A DNA stretch of 64,000 nt, taken from the NCBI GenBank assembly GCA_036250195.1, contig JAVHZZ010000003.1:56233021-56297020 (forward strand), in the 5' to 3' direction. This DNA is from Mixophyes australis (lineage: Eukaryota > Chordata > Amphibia > Anura > Limnodynastidae). A program made the translations under genes and the position numbers. The notes under the pieces are model-generated. The model saw only the letters and a program-made list of their open reading frames with translations, was not told where the DNA came from and made no database searches. Below, one piece after another: positions 33,238-46,374 of this stretch (its first letter is position 1; each line of letters begins with the position of its first letter).

Positions 33238-35080
33238 ACTATTAGATGTCTAAATTATGGTATAATCAGTTATTTTTAATTTAACCTATTGTCTGGAAAT
33301 GATATGTTCATTTACCGTGTAGTGGACTAGTTATTGTTTATAATTTGAGAAAAATAAAAATCATTCAAAGCATCAATAAGTTGATACTGAAAACAAAAAA
33401 TGTAGTAATGAATAAAGTAATATATTGGACAAAGATTGTGTTCAAAACTTAATTAGCTTACACTCAAATCACATGCCTAATTGCCTAATTAATGATATCA
33501 TGGAAGACATAAAATATATCATTTAAATTGTTATCCTGTGAATCAGCAACATCGCACAAAACTGTATGATATAAGTTGACAATCGATACATAATGACCAA
33601 TATTAAAAGTACTTTCTAGCAGTCCATGTTTATATTAAGTCATTTTTTTTACCATTTACTATCATTTGAAGATTCCCTCTATTATTGGACGATAAAGGTG
33701 TGCCCTACTGGTGAATGATGCCAAATCCAATATCACACAAACCAGGCTGCAGGAATTAGGAATACATAAGTGTTCACAGTGGATACTGAAGTAATGACAA
33801 CGACTATTCATGCCTATACAGATATTACCTATGTGGATATATACACCTATAAATAATTGGGCATTACAAAACAGTCCATTGGACGTAGAAGGCATGTCAG
33901 GCAAATGTTGAGCTATGTATTTAGCAAGGTACAAAAAATACATTTAAGGTACAATGCCTTCAATGTAGTAGTCTTTAATTGCACAAACTTTTCTTATGCA
34001 TATTACTACTGGTATATATTTAATTTATAATTACAGAGTAGCAGGTCTACACGGTTTATATTGATGGTGGTCGAAGCTCAACTTGAAACTTGTTGCATGT
34101 TGCGTTATCAACACATAACAACACATTAATGCATATTTACATTAGTGGTTGTTTTAATTTACATGTACAATGATGAAGTACCACTGGCAAAGTGTTCATT
34201 AAGAACCAGGACATCTGGGAGAGTAAGCAAGTGTGCACCAGATGTCCCTATTTCAGAATTAAAATCATCCCACACTGCTTTGCAGATTTCCACATAGTCA
34301 TAGAACATAGCATTCTTTTTAAGTTATACCGCACTCATACATAGGTTCAATGCGTCCTTAAACCATAGTTTTCGGTGCTCAAAAAAAAAAAGTAAGAAAT
34401 TTAATGAACTTACTAGAGGCAAATAAATCAAAAGCCTGCACTGCAGATCCAAACCAGATTAGAATGACCTATCCATCTATCACGACTGATAGTATAAATA
34501 CATAGAAAAATAAAGTTTGTTAGAAGGAAGGTTGTTTTTTTCTTATTTCCCCTTTAAAAATGTGAACTTGCAAATAATAAGTATCCAACCATCTTTAAAG
34601 AGTCATTAACCAAAAAATACATTTTGATCCTATATTCAAAAGCATATTGGAACATTCACAGATGCAAAAGTTCCCATATGCATAAGAGATATGATATGTA
34701 ACCTCATCATGTACTTCACAAATAGATGAGCTGCCGACTCACCTGGTATGGTCTAGAAAAGGGAGAACTGTCTGTATGATGTGGAATGCAGTGTCACATC
34801 AGGAGTGAGAGATAATACCTTCCTTGACCAATATACAGCAAATACAGAAATATATCCCTAGCGCACCTACAGCTGGTTACACACCTATGCAATTATCAAG
34901 CACGATTCATGACCATTTGTTCAGATATTGCAGGAGTGTGTACGCTCCCATGATCCTGTTTTATCATACCAAAACACATTGCATCTGTTGATTTTCTTTT
35001 TTTTATGAACTTCTTAAAAATCACAATGATGAAACGATGTTGTGCAATGGTGGTAAACCTATTTATTGGATAGTGATCAC
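33238..35080. other. stretch without recognisable genes
   Basis: A/T-rich sequence right of hAT copy 2. No coding, clear terminal repeats or splice-bounded exon was found. An 11-base A run is at 34381. A short block near 34556-34610 (ATGTGAACTTGCAAATAATA) recalls 18598-18640, suggesting an old duplicated repeat. Confidence 0.4.
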
Positions 35081-35930
35081 TGTTTTGTCGAAGTCAGCTA
35101 ATTGGATAAAGTCATTTCAATTAATATCTAACAACTTAATCGTCTTTGTCTGAAAATTATGCGTATATCACGCTACGGCGTGGAGATGGGTATACAGCTT
35201 CAACACGTGGCAATAACAGGTTTTACACATTTACACACATTCACACGAAAATACACATTTGAAATTAGTACACACTAATAGCAGTTGCAACACATAGTTA
35301 TTTATGTCGAAATGTAGCAATGTTTACGGTTAATATTATAAGTTATATACATGTTAGTGAAATCAAAGGTTCAGGCTACAGGAAACATATCATGTTTAGT
35401 ATCATTTTAATCCCCTATTTATCCGCAGTTGTCCGGTTCATTCGCCAAAGGGATCGCACATTGCATACTCTAGTTAGCGATGATAGGGAATAAATGTTTA
35501 AAATGATATTGTCTGTGTAATGTAAATAGACTAGTTTAAACTGGATTCTTGGTGGGAAAATTGGAGTACATCCCCTGGAGAGATGACCCCCACCTTTGGA
35601 TATTTTCGATTAAACTGGCCTGTGACCTGCATTATACTGGACCCTTATGAAGCCTGGACCTATAGAAGCAAGCCACATCATCTGCATTGTTTTACTGTAT
35701 TCACTGACTGTATATAAGCAGGAGCTCTGGACCTAGTGGACAGTCTACTTGAACACAGCCTTCAGACCTGAATGACTGTACACTGGATCCAGGGCGCCTG
35801 CGATAAGCAACGGCTGTACTTATTTTATTCTGATTGTTATTCTGCTACTTTTGGCTATTGTGCTTTGGAACCACATTACGGCAATCGACAATCGTTATTG
35901 GATAGCAACTAGACGTGCATAACAGTTTTT
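35081..35930 (+). repeat. diverged solo LTR of the ERV2 family
   Basis: The stretch follows the ERV2 LTR in order. The start TGTTTTGTCGAAGTC with AATTGGATAA corresponds to TGTTGAAGTCG...AATTGGATGA. Then come GGATCGCACATTGCATACT, CCCCTGGAGAGATGACCCCC, ACCTTTGGATATT and GCCTGGACCTATAGAAGCAA. It has many substitutions, so it is much older than ERV2. No provirus interior adjoins it. The right edge and target duplication are not settled. Confidence 0.75.
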
Positions 35931-37860
35931 TGGCACTACAGGCATGCAGTTATAAAATCAAGGACTTAACTCAGCACATGTCTCTTTCATACACACCAAT
36001 CAGGAAGCAGTATCACTCTGTGTATGACAATTCTGCTGCCTGTCTTAGTTTAGGCATGGTCTGACCGACCTTTTTATTGATGTCTATAGTGAATAGTATA
36101 ATTAATTTTACACAATCACTTCTGCAAAAAATGTTCACTGTTCTCAATTCTGGAGTCTCTCAGTGATTGAGTATAACAGCACTGAGCCCTAAAAGATCAG
36201 CCACATTTTTAATATAATACATTCTATCTTTCAGTTAAAAGCTTAAACCTACCTATATCTTTGCCATCTTTTTTTTCTCTAGCATATTCTCCATTTTTGT
36301 TATTATCATTTGTAGGGTGCCACAAAATTCTGCATCGCCATAAAGAACAGCAGTAGAACAAGGGTAAACTTAGCATAAGTAGCATAACATGACACAACAG
36401 CCAATGAGGATAGTCACTTGTTTGCTGATCTCCCATCCTCGGCTCCACAGTCTGCCTCATCCATCTACCTGGCCCCAGTTTCAGGCACAAAAACCATAGC
36501 CAACCATTTTGTGCCATCCATCAGCCACCTCTGTGCTTCCAGACCAGAGACCTGGACTTAGAATTGAGGGCCTTCCTCCCTTCTCAGTTCAGCAGTTTGC
36601 CCTGGACCCGTGACTTCCTCACCCCTCTGGTCTATTCCATCGGTTTGCCCTGGACCCACTTTCCCACTCCCACCACTCTTCCTTGAGGCCTACCGACATC
36701 TCTGATGCCACCCTCTTCAACAGCCTGACATGCTTGGGGCCTCTTCAGTGCTGAAGCCTACCTCCACTCCATCCATTCTATCCTGCTGGTGACCCTGAGT
36801 CCTTCACTCTGTCAACTCGGGCCCAATGAGCCTCCCTCCTTACAGCTACTTGACATTCCTCCACTAACTTCCATCAAGGGAGGAGGAGAGGGCAAGGGCT
36901 TTTTAGGTCAGGGAGAGGAGTTTGATTTGGATTCTATAGGGTTAGGGTTAAAGTACAGGGATTGGCACGGGGGAGGCAGAAGCAGCTATTGGTGGCATCG
37001 TTAGAGAGGAAGCATTTGATACTGGCAATGTTATGAAGGTGGAAGTGACTTCAGTGTGAGATTGTAAGCTTGCGAGCAGGGTTCTCTTACTTCTCTGTCT
37101 GTATGTATTACCCAGTATTGTTTTATTAATGTTTGTTTCCAATTGTAAAGCACTACAGAATTTGCTGGCGCTATATAACTAAATGTTGATGATGATGATT
37201 GGGTTTAGACTGCCAATTTTGGGGGTTGGAGCACCGGAGGCTCACCATTGTGGAAGTATCATCCAGGATAATGGTGAGGAATTAGAAGAGCCAAGTAGCA
37301 AAGCTTTCATGGAAAAGGGGACAAGGTGGACAGAGAAGAGATGAATGGACTGGATCTCAAAAGGAGGAGGAGAAAGGGAAGGATTCAGGGAGAATGACCT
37401 GCAAGGTGCAGCTGGGAGAGCTAACGATGTCCACATCCCTGCCTTGTCACTCATCAGATCTGGTGTTGTGGGTGAAGGTGGGAGCAGCAGGAGAGACAGG
37501 TTTCTGTGATAGCAAGGAGGTTAAGAGTGTTTCAGATGAGATTGTTTATGAAGGCGTGTAAGTTGTAGACAGACCTGGCCTTCCAGAGAGCAAAGTAGAA
37601 AGGAAGATGAGGATATATCATTGAGGTAGGCAGGGTTACTGGTGCACCCTTATCCTCTCATTTGCCATGAAAGGATAAGGGTGGGCCTGGGGAGAGGCCT
37701 AAAGGGAGGTTAGGAGATGATGAGAGACACGTGGCACTAATTGGGTCAGGTGAGAAGGGGGTATTAGAGTAGGAGCCAGATGGCAAGATGGTAGTTGCTG
37801 CGAGACAGTGGTGGGGAATATAACATTCACAAGGGGTTATCCAGTCACAGGAATGGAGTT
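35931..37860. other. mostly unassigned, with SINE-like scraps
   Basis: 36296-36480 contains ATTATCATTTGTAGGGTGCC, similar to the GCGCCACA repeat of the 18 kb region. 37055-37200 (AGATTGTAAGCTTGCGAGCA ... GGCGCTATATAACTAAATG) resembles the tail of SINE/LINE repeats. Between them is pyrimidine-rich sequence without a credible reading frame. Confidence 0.4.
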
Positions 37861-37869
37861 CATTCATCC

Positions 37870-38225
37870 CAAAATGCCCCCACATGCCCTTCATTTGCTC
37901 AAAAATTTCATCACATGCCTTTCAGACCTTCAGGTTGCTCCTAAAAAGCCCTAATTGCCACAAAATGCACCACATGCCCTCAAGACCCCATAAACCCTCA
38001 GATCCCACATGTAGCCAAAACTCCTCCACAAACCACACAGACATCCCCATCCCCATATGTTACACAGACCTCCTCACATCCCCCTTAGTCCTTCCCACAT
38101 GTCTCTTAGACCTCCCTACATGCTCCCTAAATGCTCCTCAGACCTCCCCACATGTTCCCTAAATGCTCCTCATATCTCCCCACATGCTCTTTATATGCCC
38201 TTCAGATCTCCCTACACCTCCCCGA
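37870..38225. repeat. degenerate minisatellite (CCCCACATG motif)
   Basis: Many imperfect copies of a roughly 30-base phrase of the form CAGACCTCCCCACATGCTCC CTAAATGCTC. They give long but spurious Ser/Pro/Leu-rich frames. Regularity is best between 38050 and 38200. Confidence 0.65.
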
Positions 38226-39797
38226 TGTGCCCTTTTCTGGATGATCCACTAAAAATACTTTTACAGCTGGAGCCTGCAGAGGAAGGAGGGAGAACACATG
38301 GTGCAGAATACACTGCTCCCTGCTCTCATCTGATTGGATGTGCTGCACGACCTCCTGCAGTGAGCATAGGAGGTAACATGAAGCAGAAGTCAGCTGCTCC
38401 CATTCAATCTTAAGCTCTGCTTTATAACAAAGCAGAAAATAAGTAGCCAGCTGTGGCCCGCCGGCCCACGTGCCTCCCATTGCCCACCAATGCCTGACTA
38501 GCTTAAAACTGATATGTGAGTTACAGTATGTCATTGTTCTGTTCATTATTTTTGAATAATTATAAATGTCTTATTACCTCACTAAAAGAAACATCTATTA
38601 TCATTTGAACATCAAAAGATTAAATTGCAGTGTCCTTTAGTTAGTATTACTCATATCTGAAATAGCTTAGCTATTATTAATATATGTATCAATCTTACTA
38701 GCATTAATAGTATGTAAAGCAAATTATATTGTAATTATGCAGTAATACTAATTATAAGTAAAAAAGAGCTTTGCTGCAAAAGAGCCCTGTGACAAACCAA
38801 TATCCTCACCTTCATTAATAGATTTGTGCCTCAGACATCCAGGTTCTTCTGATCACTCTGATGTCTCCACAGTCGCATTTAACCACATCAAATAAGAACA
38901 AATACAAAATAATGGACGTGTGCTTCCACTGAGATTTTGTTGCAGGACATATATGTGCATATGTGTCAGTGACAGAAATGTATGCACAACCTGGATATAT
39001 AATACGTTATAGCAGTCAGTGAGACAAGTAACTAGTTTGACTTATAACATTTGATTTCTGTCTTGAGTCTGGTGTGTATTCTTTTTTTTTTTTTCTTCTA
39101 TCTGTTTTGAAAAGTTGTTCTGAGAACTGTGCTCGAAGTACCATCCAAGCACAACACAGGGATGGAATCGAACAAACTCCTCTCCAAACACTAAATGCTG
39201 ACTGTAGAAATTGGACCAAGATCAGAAAAGTAGATTTAAGCCGAGATTCCCAAAAATGTTTTTCAAATAAGGGAAAGTTTAAGTCATGGTGCCCAGGCAG
39301 GAAATTTCACAAGAGTACAGAAACCCAGAAGTGAATTGCAAATAACTGTATACCTTAATGATATCCTTCTGTGGGGCCCGTGTCGGTATGCATAATGCAA
39401 GGATGGCATTATGGCACAGAATATATGCAATATATAGATTTATTACTTTACTGTACATTCTGACATATAAACATATAAAGGAAATAAAAAGGAAAAAGCC
39501 TGCTATAGCATGCATCATGGTTATAGTTGATTTGTTCATAAAAAATCTAGGCGTTGAAATGTGGGATGGATTTTCACAAACATATGTGTCAACTGGAAGA
39601 AAAACAGAAATGTGCTAACATTTAAGGAAATGTAAGAAATCACAATTCGTCTTTAACTACAGCAAATCTACGTATTAAGGAAAGTAAGGCAAAAGAAATG
39701 AGTAACTTTGCACCTTGGCAAAACCATGTTGCATTGGAGCGGAAGCTAAATTTAAAAATGTGTGGACAGACTTATAGTTGGGGAAGGGCATGTCCTA

Positions 39798-40015
39798 TGT
39801 TGAAGTCGTATAATTGGATGAACGAAAGTATATTGGTTTAATATTGTTTAGCCATGCAAATGCGATCCGTACACCACGTGTTACGTGGCGTGGTGCGTTC
39901 GCACGGTAAAATACGCACGCACACACTCGCATTACAACATTTAGTGATTTATATAATTTCATATTGGTTCTGTTACACTGTAATTCAGGAGCAGATAGTA
40001 TTTGGTTTATTATTA

Positions 40016-40065
<50 letters not shown>

Positions 40066-40670
40066 TATATGTACATTGTAGTGTTATTAAAGGTTTAGGT
40101 TATAGGAAAGGTGTCATGCCTGATATCATATTGTTCCCCTAATCATCAGCAGCTGTCCGGTGCAGTCGGCGAAGAGATCGCACATTGCATACTTTAGTTA
40201 TTGATATTAGGGAATAATCCTTTGTATGATGCTGGCTATGAAAGGAGCAGACCCCCTGGAGAGACGATCCCCACCTTTGGATTCTTTAGATTGAATCAAC
40301 CTATGATCTGTTTACACTGGACCCACCCAAAGTCTGGACCTATAGAAACAATCTACGTCATCTCTATTGTTCAAGTGTAACACTGTACTGTATATAATCA
40401 TAGCTGCACATACCCTGGCCCTCAGTCAACTCTGACACAGTATTCTAACAGATATACTGTCCACGGGTCCCGTGGGTGCGCAGCGTGCGCAAGCGATTGC
40501 ATTGGTATGTACTTATCTTTTGGTATTGGCTGTACTGTACTTTATCATAATATAATAATGTATTGAATTGTTGACTATTTACATCTGCTAAAATAAACCA
40601 CCATGTGCTTTGGAAACACATACAATTAATTGGGCAATGCTTATTTTAAAACGATAAATTTACTTTAATA
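39798..40670 (+). repeat. ERV2 5' LTR
   Basis: Starts TGTTGAAGTCG and ends ACTTTAATA, an unusual end for an LTR (not CA). A (TA)n run lies at 40016-40061. CTGTATATAATCATAGC near 40390 is a candidate TATA region and AATAAA occurs near 40592. Confidence 0.9.
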
Positions 40671-40672
40671 AT

Positions 40673-40690
40673 TGGGGGCTCATGAGTTTA
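40673..40690 (+). promoter_or_regulatory. ERV2 primer-binding site, proline-tRNA type
   Basis: TGGGGGCTCATGAGTTTA begins two bases after the LTR end. The first nine bases equal the proline-tRNA site used by gammaretroviruses (TGGGGGCTC); the rest has diverged. Confidence 0.75.
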
Positions 40691-41706
40691 GGAGTTACGT
40701 TATCGGCAGGTATGCAACGCTCACGGTATTCGGTTCCTCAACAAAGGGTGGATTGACGGACGCGTCGCATGGCAGGAAAGAACTTAATGTGTTCAAGACC
40801 TGTGGTTCACTTTGTGTTGAGAGACCGAATGTCCGTTGTTGCATAGACTGAAGGAACGCTAATTGGAATCTAGGGACAAGAAAGAAAAATGTTTCTTTTT
40901 ATTGTTGTTTTACGTTTTAAAGTGTATTGCATTGCTGAGCGTATGTGTATTTCCTGCTGTGCGTACGCGAACTTCCGGTAGATTTGCCACGTGGTTAAAC
41001 AATCGTCTTGATAGTTAGTATATGTGCATAGTATAATTACTTGTGAAAACCTCTGAGACATTATTACTGTTGTTGGGAACTTTCAATTTTCTGCGCAGAA
41101 AAGGTGTATAGTGTGTGATTTTGTAACGTAGATACACTGTTTATTATTCATTGTGCTCAGTTGCTGTCTGACGAGGCAGATTGCCCAACTGAAGGACAGT
41201 ATACAGGGCAGGCATACCGAATGCGAAAACCGTGTTTTCGCAAAGCGCTACCAATAGATCGCAAGGTTTGCTAATAATTAGTATTGGTAGGCAGTGCGAT
41301 CTAACCGCATCGATTAGTGCGAATTGGTGAAGCAGCTAGGAGGAATTATGTTGGAAAGGCTGGTTGATTGTATCGACTTTGTGCTACCAGTTATAATAAA
41401 CTCAACAGATTTTTGTGGTTGAGCCAGGGTATCGAGGAGCTGATAACCCTTGGGGCCCACAGTGATATTTCTGTATTAGGGATCCTCGCCTGGTGCGAGA
41501 AAAGCGAGTGAACGCGGCTAAAGGAAATATGTTCACTGAGCATTATAGATCTCTAGCGGTGATTATAGCAACAGAGTTAAAATTGTTGGGTGGAAAGAAC
41601 AGAGCATTGCGGTGTGTCTGTATTCCACATAAAAGGGTATTGTTGGCCGGAAGGAACAGAGCATTGCGGTGTGTCTGTGTTCCGGGTAGAAGGTATATTG
41701 TTCAAC

Positions 41707-43389
41707 ATGGGTGCTATGCATACGCTAGAGATGGCCATTATACTGCCTAAGGAAGGTCCTATTGAGTCAGCGAGATTTCTCATGTGTGAAAAATATGGTG
41801 CATACGCAACTGTGTATTGTGACACGTGGGTCGAAATGACCAAAGATTGTGATAGGCCTTTCCCAACAACAGGGAGTTTTAATGCAGAAGTACTAAATAC
41901 CGAAAAAAATAAAGTACGGTTGATTAAGTCAACGAAAGTGAGAAATGCACATAATCATTGTTTAAAATCATGGCAAATGGAAGGTAACACGTGGCAGAGC
42001 AGCGAACACACAGCGGAAGTGAGTGTAGCGAAAAACGCGTGTTCAGCGGAAGTAGGCGTACCGGAAACAAGCATTCCAGAAGTGTGCGTTGCAAAGCGTG
42101 GCGAACTGAGCGCAAACACGCCCCCGACAAATTCGGTCGGGGCGGGTAGTACAGCCAATACCAAAAATGTAAAAACTGTAACTAGTAACTTGTATGTTGT
42201 TTTAAGTAATGTTAAAAGTAATGTTTCAGGACAAAGAAGAGGGATGGTCCCACCAGCAGGGGCAGTGGCTGAAAGTGGTGAGAATAATGAAAAGGTTAAC
42301 ACAGGGGGAGACATCCATTGTACTGCAGCAGCAATTTCAGCAACTAGTTCAGAACATAGTTATTTGGTAGACTTATATCCTGTCTGCACTACAACAGTTC
42401 CCAATGGGAAAGCGGACAGAGATGGTGACGTTCCCTTAAAACATGTAGCAAAGCATGATACATGCCCTAGGTCTGAAACATTTTCAATTTTGTCTGATTT
42501 CCCTGATCCTAGGAAAGATTTGACCAAATGTCAGCAGTTTATTAGATATTATGGTAATATGTATGAGCCAACTTATAACGATTGGCGAGTATTATTGAAG
42601 ACCTGTCTTCCTCTCAATACTGATATACAAAAGTTCATTAAGGATTGTATGTTGGAGGAGGATGAATCCTTAACCGAGGATGATAATCAGGACAATATTA
42701 GACAAATAATTACACGGTTGGCCATATATTTCCCAGTGATAGTGGACTGGAGTAAAATTTTTACTATCCAGCAAAAAGATAGTGAAAATGCAACAGACTA
42801 TTTTTGCAGAGCTCTGATAGCAATGGGCAAATATACTGGGGTACCAGACATAAAAGATAATGTACGCTACAGAGAGGTTGCTGTTAAAGTTTTAATGGAT
42901 GGCCTCAGGGAAAACTTGAAAAGAAGGGTGCAAACTTCATTACCATACTGGAAAGGAAGTACTGTAAGTGTTCTCAGGGAGTCAGCTATAGGACATGATA
43001 AAAATAAACAGTAAGAGACACTAAGTGATAGGGTAATGATGGTAAGTATCCCAGCACTAGAGGGACTGCACACACGACCACCAGCATACAACCCACATAA
43101 CAGGAAACCCAGAATAGTGAGATGTTACAATTGCAGAGAAGAAGGACACATTAGGAGAGATTGTAAAAAGGAAGTGAAACAACATGAGTTGAGGAAGTGT
43201 TTTCAATGCAATAAAATAGGACACCTAGAAAAACATTGTGCAGACATGACAGGGACGTGCTTCTACTGCCGTAAGAAGGGACACATGAGTAGGAACTGTG
43301 TAGAGAGAAGAATGGATACCTGGGTTGGAAATCACATAGACATCCACAAAGGAGGCGTACACTTCTCTCAGAGGTTCCCCTACAATTGA
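41707..43389 (+). pseudogene. gag: ERV2 gag-like frame, one in-frame stop, three zinc knuckles
   Basis: The start at 41707 is chosen because it gives MGAMHT, a good N-myristoylation signal (Gly2, Thr6); the frame is also open further upstream. Residues 51-58 (PFPTTGSF) sit where gamma/epsilon matrix proteins have a WP-x-x-G-[ST]-F motif. The middle is Ser/Thr/Val-rich. A capsid-like helical part (DWRVLLKTCLPLN, NATDYFCRALIAMGKYTG) comes before a TAA at 43012-43014. The same frame continues with three CX2CX4HX4C knuckles at 43123-43299 (CYNCREEGHIRRDC is the first). Length is about 560 codons, near the family's usual size. The stop means the nucleocapsid part is not made by ordinary translation. 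Confidence 0.88.
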
Positions 43390-44192
43390 TTGCACACTCT
43401 GTAACAACTAATATTTTGGGGGAGAAATATAGCCGACTCTAGAGTTAATCTGTGGTAAGTATTAAGGTGCAAAATGTAGAAAGAAACTTATTTAAACGGT
43501 AATCTTTGTTGATTTTGTTTGTTTGTTTTATGTTGTCACATGTTTGTTTTCCTAAATCGCTGGCCGATGGCAAAGAATGGAAATGTTTGTTTTGTTTGCT
43601 GTTTTAAGATAACTATCTTGTTTTTCTTCTCACAGATAAAGGGGACACAAAAGAAGTATAGACAAGTGTTTAAAAGGGGTGAGATAGAGAAATAGAAGAA
43701 TTACTCTTGAAAGACTAATTAACAATAGACAAATGGAACACTCTTTGTTTTAGGCTGCAGTGCCTCATGATAATTTGTTTGGCTAAGAATCATTATCCAA
43801 CAATGAAGTATATACATACTTTGCTCCAAAATATAGTAGGTATCTCAGATGAGTCATCAACAGTTAATTTTTACATTTCTCTATTATAAGTTAGAAAAGT
43901 CCGTTGAAAAGGTATGTAGTCAATGAGATACCGAGTTCTTAATGAATAAATGACGGACGACACTGGATTGCACTGTTAAGACCCCCTAGTCAAATATGGG
44001 GAGGGGTCATAGTTAGCAAATAGCTAAGGGGAGCAGTGGAATGAATACAGCCATTTCCCCATAGAGTCAAAGTCCAATCCAGCTGTCATTTTGTTGTAAA
44101 AATCTCCCTTTCTACATGTATGTTTGTATTCAAATCTTTGTATTCCCATCATTCATTGCTTTCCTATTTCCCATTCTTTACACAAACGCTAG

Positions 44193-44224
<32 letters not shown>

Positions 44225-44271
44225 CCCCTCTCTCTCTCTCTCTCTCTCTCTCCCTCTCTCTCTCCCTCTCC

Positions 44272-44303
<32 letters not shown>

Positions 44304-44765
44304 CCCTCTCTCTTTCTCTCTCTGCTCTGGTAGAGATAAAATCAGACACAGTCTCAACAATGGGGCTAAAACATATTTTAATTTTGTTACATAAGACAAA
44401 TTCAGAGATACACACACTAGATTGACATGAGTTACAGAAACAGTCAGGGGTTTTGTTTTCATGTGTATAGAAACTGCTGATTTTAAGCAGAAAGGTTCTG
44501 TTGTGGAAATACAATTCATGTTTTATAGATTGCATATCTGTTTTGTTTTTTTTGTTTTGGTTCGTGCCTCCTGTTCAAAAATGTGCCTTTATATGGATGC
44601 ACAAAGGGTGGGGAGGACAGGAGGACAGAAGAATGCTAGAGGTTAGGCATACAGATATGCATCTCTGTATAGAACATTGGAGTAGGATTTTTACTACAAG
44701 ATACGACATAATGTGAAACCCTAGAAAATGTAGAATTTTCATGTTTTATATTTTTTTCACTGTTA
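43390..44765 (+). other. ERV2 interior lacking recognisable protease and RT
   Basis: About 1.4 kb between the gag end and the first RNase H-like residues, with no RT palm motif in any frame. It contains the CT microsatellite at 44192-44331. A pol deletion or replacement is likely. Confidence 0.5.
44192..44331. repeat. (CT)n microsatellite
   Basis: About 140 bases of CTCTCT with CCC, TATC and CTT interruptions. It produces meaningless Ser-Leu or Arg-Glu frames on the two strands. Confidence 0.95.
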
Positions 44766-44769
44766 GGCA

Positions 44770-45148
44770 GGCATGTACTGGATACTGTTATATTTGAAGG
44801 AAGTGTTATAGAAATAGACCCCTTTGCCTTTCCCACTTAGTCAAGTAGCTGAATGTGAGGTACTGAGAATGGCATGTGAGTTGGCAGAGGGAAAATCGAT
44901 TGATATACATTGGTCTTCATCATTTTTCTAGTCTAGGGGGCGATGTTGAGGTGACTAAGAAATTGTTTTATAGCAATACCAGCACATGATTAGGACACTA
45001 CATAGAGGACTTTATACAGTGACACAGTTACCAACTGAAGTAGCTGCTAGTAAGGTCCACACTTACACACACGACCATACATGGCTGTCACACCAGGGCG
45101 AACATAGCTGTGAAATAGACAGCAGGGTTTTATGTGACAGTTAACAAA
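44770..45148 (+). pseudogene. ERV2 RNase H-like pol remnant
   Basis: Around 44776 the plus strand reads LDTVIFEGSVIEIDP. After a gap it reads QVAECEVLRMACELAEGKSI, which matches the RNase H segment around the second catalytic acidic residue (compare QEAELKALTLAC in ERV1). At 45000-45148 it reads GLYTVTQLPTEVAASKVHTY and SHQGEHSCEIDSRVL. That resembles the end of RNase H (LP-x-E-V-A-x-x-K-x-x-x-H ... G-N-x-x-A-D) in gamma/epsilon viruses. Stops and frame changes separate the pieces. Confidence 0.55.
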
Positions 45149-46374
45149 TCTAGGTTTTGTTTTGTTTTTCGTTGTATTGTTTTAAGTTTTAAAATGTGAA
45201 CACACACACACACACACACATGCACGCATACACATATTGGTTAATATAGGAAGATTTGTGTTACCTGAGGGATAAACTGTCTGGAAGGTGAAGAGATGTG
45301 GTGAGGAGTCTGGTGGACTCTGGAGAGATGGACAAGGTAGACCAATAGAGCCATCCCATATCCCTCCTTCTGATGGGTTTTCCTCCAGGTAAAACAAATA
45401 CACGTCATCCAATTACCACCATGCAGGATCCTCAAGTATACACTGGTGTACCAATGAAATATGTCTGGGTAGAGGTGTATTGAAATGTGTCTAATGTATT
45501 ACTGTATCATACTCAAAGCTTTTGTTATTCAATGTGATAGTCCTAGAGTTATAATAGATGATAGGGGTATTCATGTTATTGATAATAGAGGTATAATGTA
45601 TGAGTAGTGGTAACAAATCACATACTTTCAATTAACCATAAACCAGTGTGAACATAAAGTAGTGGTACTTGGTAGAACGAATTGAATAGAATAAGGGTTG
45701 GAACTTGATTGAAGTGACTGATAGCTTCGGCCACTAGTCCTTTCCCGCTACCAAAAGATCACTCCTGGGCAGACTCCTAACCTGTCAGTTTTTGAAATGT
45801 TCTTGACCCCTCGTGAGATGAGATTGTAACTGGGAGGCTAGGTTAGATCTTGAGAGAAGGTAAATAGTGAGACAGCAACCAAGAACGTCCAAAACACTGT
45901 TTCCTGAAAGGTCACACTAACTGTCAGGATGTTGGATCGGGAGAGTAAGTTGTGGAGCAGAAATTTCTTAAGCTTAGGTTATTTGACAGACAGGTACCAG
46001 GTGTAGGCTACCAGCATCACGGCTTCAAGGGTAGCAGAGACACACTGGTGCCCATTCCAACCACTGCAGAGGGGTCAACACTCAGAGAAGGGTCCAAGGG
46101 CACTCATGAGTCTGTACTGGAAGGCCTCAAATGCAGTTAGTAGCACCTGAGCCAAAGGCTAAGACTGTTGTGCAGCATGAAGTTGTAGTTTTTCCTGTTT
46201 TGTGTTCTCTCATTTCATTCTCTTCTCAGGGCGGTTAATTCTTTTGATTATTAGCAGGTGACAGAGACTGGTTCAGGTAATGATAAGGAGGTATTGGGGA
46301 GGAAGAAGTTAGTAGCATAATCAGTCCAGCCAATTACTCTATTCAATTCAGGGGTAAAGGTAAATTTAGAAACC

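Noticed and set aside
37884..38413. Overlapping Pro/Ser/Cys-rich frames
   Set aside because: They arise from the degenerate minisatellite and have no start context, splice sites or homology that I recognise.
44116..44535. Long Ser-Leu or Arg-Glu rich open frames on both strands
   Set aside because: They are translations of the (CT)n microsatellite and have no independent coding signal.
45182..45435. Minus-strand open frames with Pro/Ser-rich text
   Set aside because: Antisense to the provirus; plus-strand frames over the same bases are equally open, so no independent support.
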